7,248 bases of DNA from Planctomycetaceae bacterium (GTDB lineage Bacteria; Planctomycetota; Planctomycetia; Pirellulales; Thermoguttaceae): the NCBI GenBank assembly GCA_031266315.1, contig JAISBG010000712.1, positions 1 to 7,248 of the forward strand. Reading direction: 5' to 3'. Below the pieces are notes generated by a model, which was not told the DNA's origin, did no database searches, and worked only from the letters and a program-made list of their open reading frames with translations. Position numbers and translations under genes: made by a program. Numbering within the stretch: position 1 is the first letter of the stretch; each line of letters begins with the position of its first letter. Below are positions 5,941-7,248 of the stretch, piece by piece.

Positions 5941-6849
5941 TTACTGCGAGGTTGTTTCTTTTTTTGCGAAGAAGTTTGTACCGAGTACACCGATAATAAT
6001 CAGAGCGGCGGCAATGAGATGATAAGAATAAATCGTTTCACGCATAAACACATAACCGGCAATAATCGCAACAATAGTTGAAAAATTCAAAAATACAACC
6101 AGTTCAGAAGCACGGAGATGTTTGAGAATTAAACTCGAAAAAATGGTTGTCAACATTGATGAAAAAATACCCAGATACAAAATTGCAATGATGAAATGCC
6201 GATTGCCAAGCGGTTTGAACATTGTTACGAAAGTGCCGTCGGCAATATGTGTTACGAAGGAAAACACCGTAAAAAATAAACTGCCGACAATCATTATCAC
6301 CAACGTGATTTCCATTGCCGTAAATGAACGTATCAAAACACGGTTGGTAATTGTGTAACCGGCGGACATAAAACACGAAAGCAAAATCAACACAATACCC
6401 GCAATATTGGAAGTATCAAAATTGACTCCTTTTATAATAGAAAGAAGCATGACGCCGGTAATGGAAATCAGGATTGACAGGAATTGTAACAAATTAGTTT
6501 TTTCGCCAATGAAAAGAGCCGCACAAACGGCAGTGATAATGGGTGCGGTTGCGGTCAGGATTCCCGCTTCGGCGGAAGCGGTGTAAAGCAGCCCGTAAGC
6601 CTGAAAGGTGAAAAAGCCAAGCGGATAAAATAACGTAAGTAAAAGTAACGGAAACAACCGGCGAACTTCAATACGCAACGGAATGTTCATAACCTTCATA
6701 TAAACGACACAGAAAATCAATGCGGCAATAAACCGAAAACTAAGCGTGTCTATCGGCGAAACATCGGTAACCGCAATTTTGACAAACAAAAATGAAAGTC
6801 CAATAATTGTTGCATTGACAACCGCAAGAAAATAAGAAAACCAAAGCAT
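5941..6849 (-). CDS. EamA/DMT superfamily membrane transporter
   Basis: This is a 302-residue inner-membrane protein with ten predicted helices, roughly at residues 5-25, 34-51, 66-83, 94-113, 121-139, 148-168, 180-201, 218-240, 249-268 and 276-294. They form two EamA repeats of five helices. The conserved acidic turns GEKTN (115-119) and RETIY (270-274) fall between helices 4-5 and 9-10, as in the drug/metabolite transporter family. Length matches the family. Members export amino acids, metabolites or drugs; the substrate cannot be read from the sequence. ATG at 6849 is chosen because AGGA lies eight bases upstream (6861-6858). A TTG at 6855 in the same frame would sit too close to that site. 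No neighbour overlaps, so it is probably transcribed alone, with a hairpin near 5853-5879 as a possible end. Confidence 0.88.
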   Translation of the reverse strand: MLWFSYFLAVVNATIIGLSFLFVKIAVTDVSPIDTLSFRFIAALIFCVVYMKVMNIPLRIEVRRLFPLLLLTLFYPLGFFTFQAYGLLYTASAEAGILTATAPIITAVCAALFIGEKTNLLQFLSILISITGVMLLSIIKGVNFDTSNIAGIVLILLSCFMSAGYTITNRVLIRSFTAMEITLVIMIVGSLFFTVFSFVTHIADGTFVTMFKPLGNRHFIIAILYLGIFSSMLTTIFSSLILKHLRASELVVFLNFSTIVAIIAGYVFMRETIYSYHLIAAALIIIGVLGTNFFAKKETTSQ

Positions 6850-7248
6850 CGGCAAAATCCTGTTATACGGTGTTAGGATTGTATTGAGTTTTTCTCAGTA
6901 ACTATTTTCTTGATTGTTCCGAAACTCGGCATTTTCTCTTTCAAGTCGAATATTTTTTCTTTAACACTTTCCATGCACACATTCTACTGATTTCGGAAAA
7001 TCTACACAATAGAAAAAATTAGCAGCCGTTCACGAGAAATTAGTGTAATGTGAAATGGATTTTATATTAACAACGCTAGCGGCGACATGATCATCGTGAT
7101 TTGAAGTGCAAAATTACGTGGAAATCAATCGGAGACGGATTGACATTACTCTCCTTAAACATTAAATTTATAAAAATTCGATAGGGAATAATACGGTTTA
7201 GAAAACCTAACTCATGTTACGCACGAGATGGAGAGTTTTAGTAATGGT
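6850..7248. other. About 400 bp without a recognisable gene; one short ORF with a strong Shine-Dalgarno
   Basis: No long frame spans this stretch on either strand. On the minus strand AAGGAG (7156-7151) lies four bases before an ATG at 7146, opening a ten-codon frame, MSIRLRLIST, that stops at 7116-7114. This could be a leader peptide or the start of a decayed gene; neighbouring frames show no continuing similarity that I recognise. Small inverted repeats are present near 6886-6898 (TGAG-TTTTT-CTCA) and 6919-6929 (CCGA-AAC-TCGG). No clear promoter for the transporter gene was found. The rest looks like AT-rich intergenic DNA. Confidence 0.4.

Noticed and set aside
7205..7230. Possible insertion-sequence end (AACTCATGTTACGCACGAG) near the right edge
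   Set aside because: The word looked familiar as a mobile-element end, but no transposase, partner inverted repeat or target duplication can be seen in the window.

Overview
The window comes from a planctomycete-type bacterium with a fairly low GC content. The strongest taxonomic clue is a DUF1559 protein, with its prepilin-like [10 protein letters not shown] start and an H-X9-DG motif at the C-terminus. This family is hugely expanded in Planctomycetota. All five protein genes I can support lie on the minus strand, so transcription runs right to left. Gaps of about 130 to 425 bp separate them, so they look like single transcription units rather than one operon.

Read in the direction of transcription: (i) 7248-6850 has no convincing gene. 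(ii) 6849-5941 is an EamA/DMT ten-helix membrane transporter. (iii) 5940-5517 is a gap with a composite hairpin repeat (copy B), a perfect 12-bp tandem duplication and a plausible sigma70-type promoter. (iv) 5516-3312 is a B12-binding radical SAM protein with a helical C-terminal extension. (v) 3311-2967 holds the second copy (A) of the repeat family, with its modules in the opposite order, then a well-formed promoter with a palindrome in its spacer and two 21-bp-phased direct repeats upstream. (vi) 2966-2223 is an RraA/HMG-aldolase-like protein. (vii) 2091-865 is the DUF1559 pseudopilin-like protein, whose 5' end carries an uninterrupted run of 14 G on the coding strand. (viii) 864-579 is a regulatory-looking gap with two LacI-type operator-like sites. 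(ix) 578-1 is the secreted N-terminal part of a glycoside hydrolase family 2 enzyme that runs off the left edge.

The most interesting signal is the G14 tract. The only start with a good Shine-Dalgarno is an ATG at 2105, which is out of frame with the pseudopilin at 14 G but in frame at 12 or 15 G. No ATG, GTG or TTG lies in the correct frame between the tract and the prepilin motif, so translation must cross the tract. This is the arrangement expected for slipped-strand phase variation of a surface or secreted pseudopilin-like protein. A one-base homopolymer error in the assembly would look the same. The second signal is the modular intergenic repeat family. No RNA genes, CRISPR arrays or complete insertion sequences were seen. 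The genes do not form an obvious single pathway. The GH2 enzyme and the RraA-like aldolase suggest carbohydrate and organic-acid catabolism, but that is inference.
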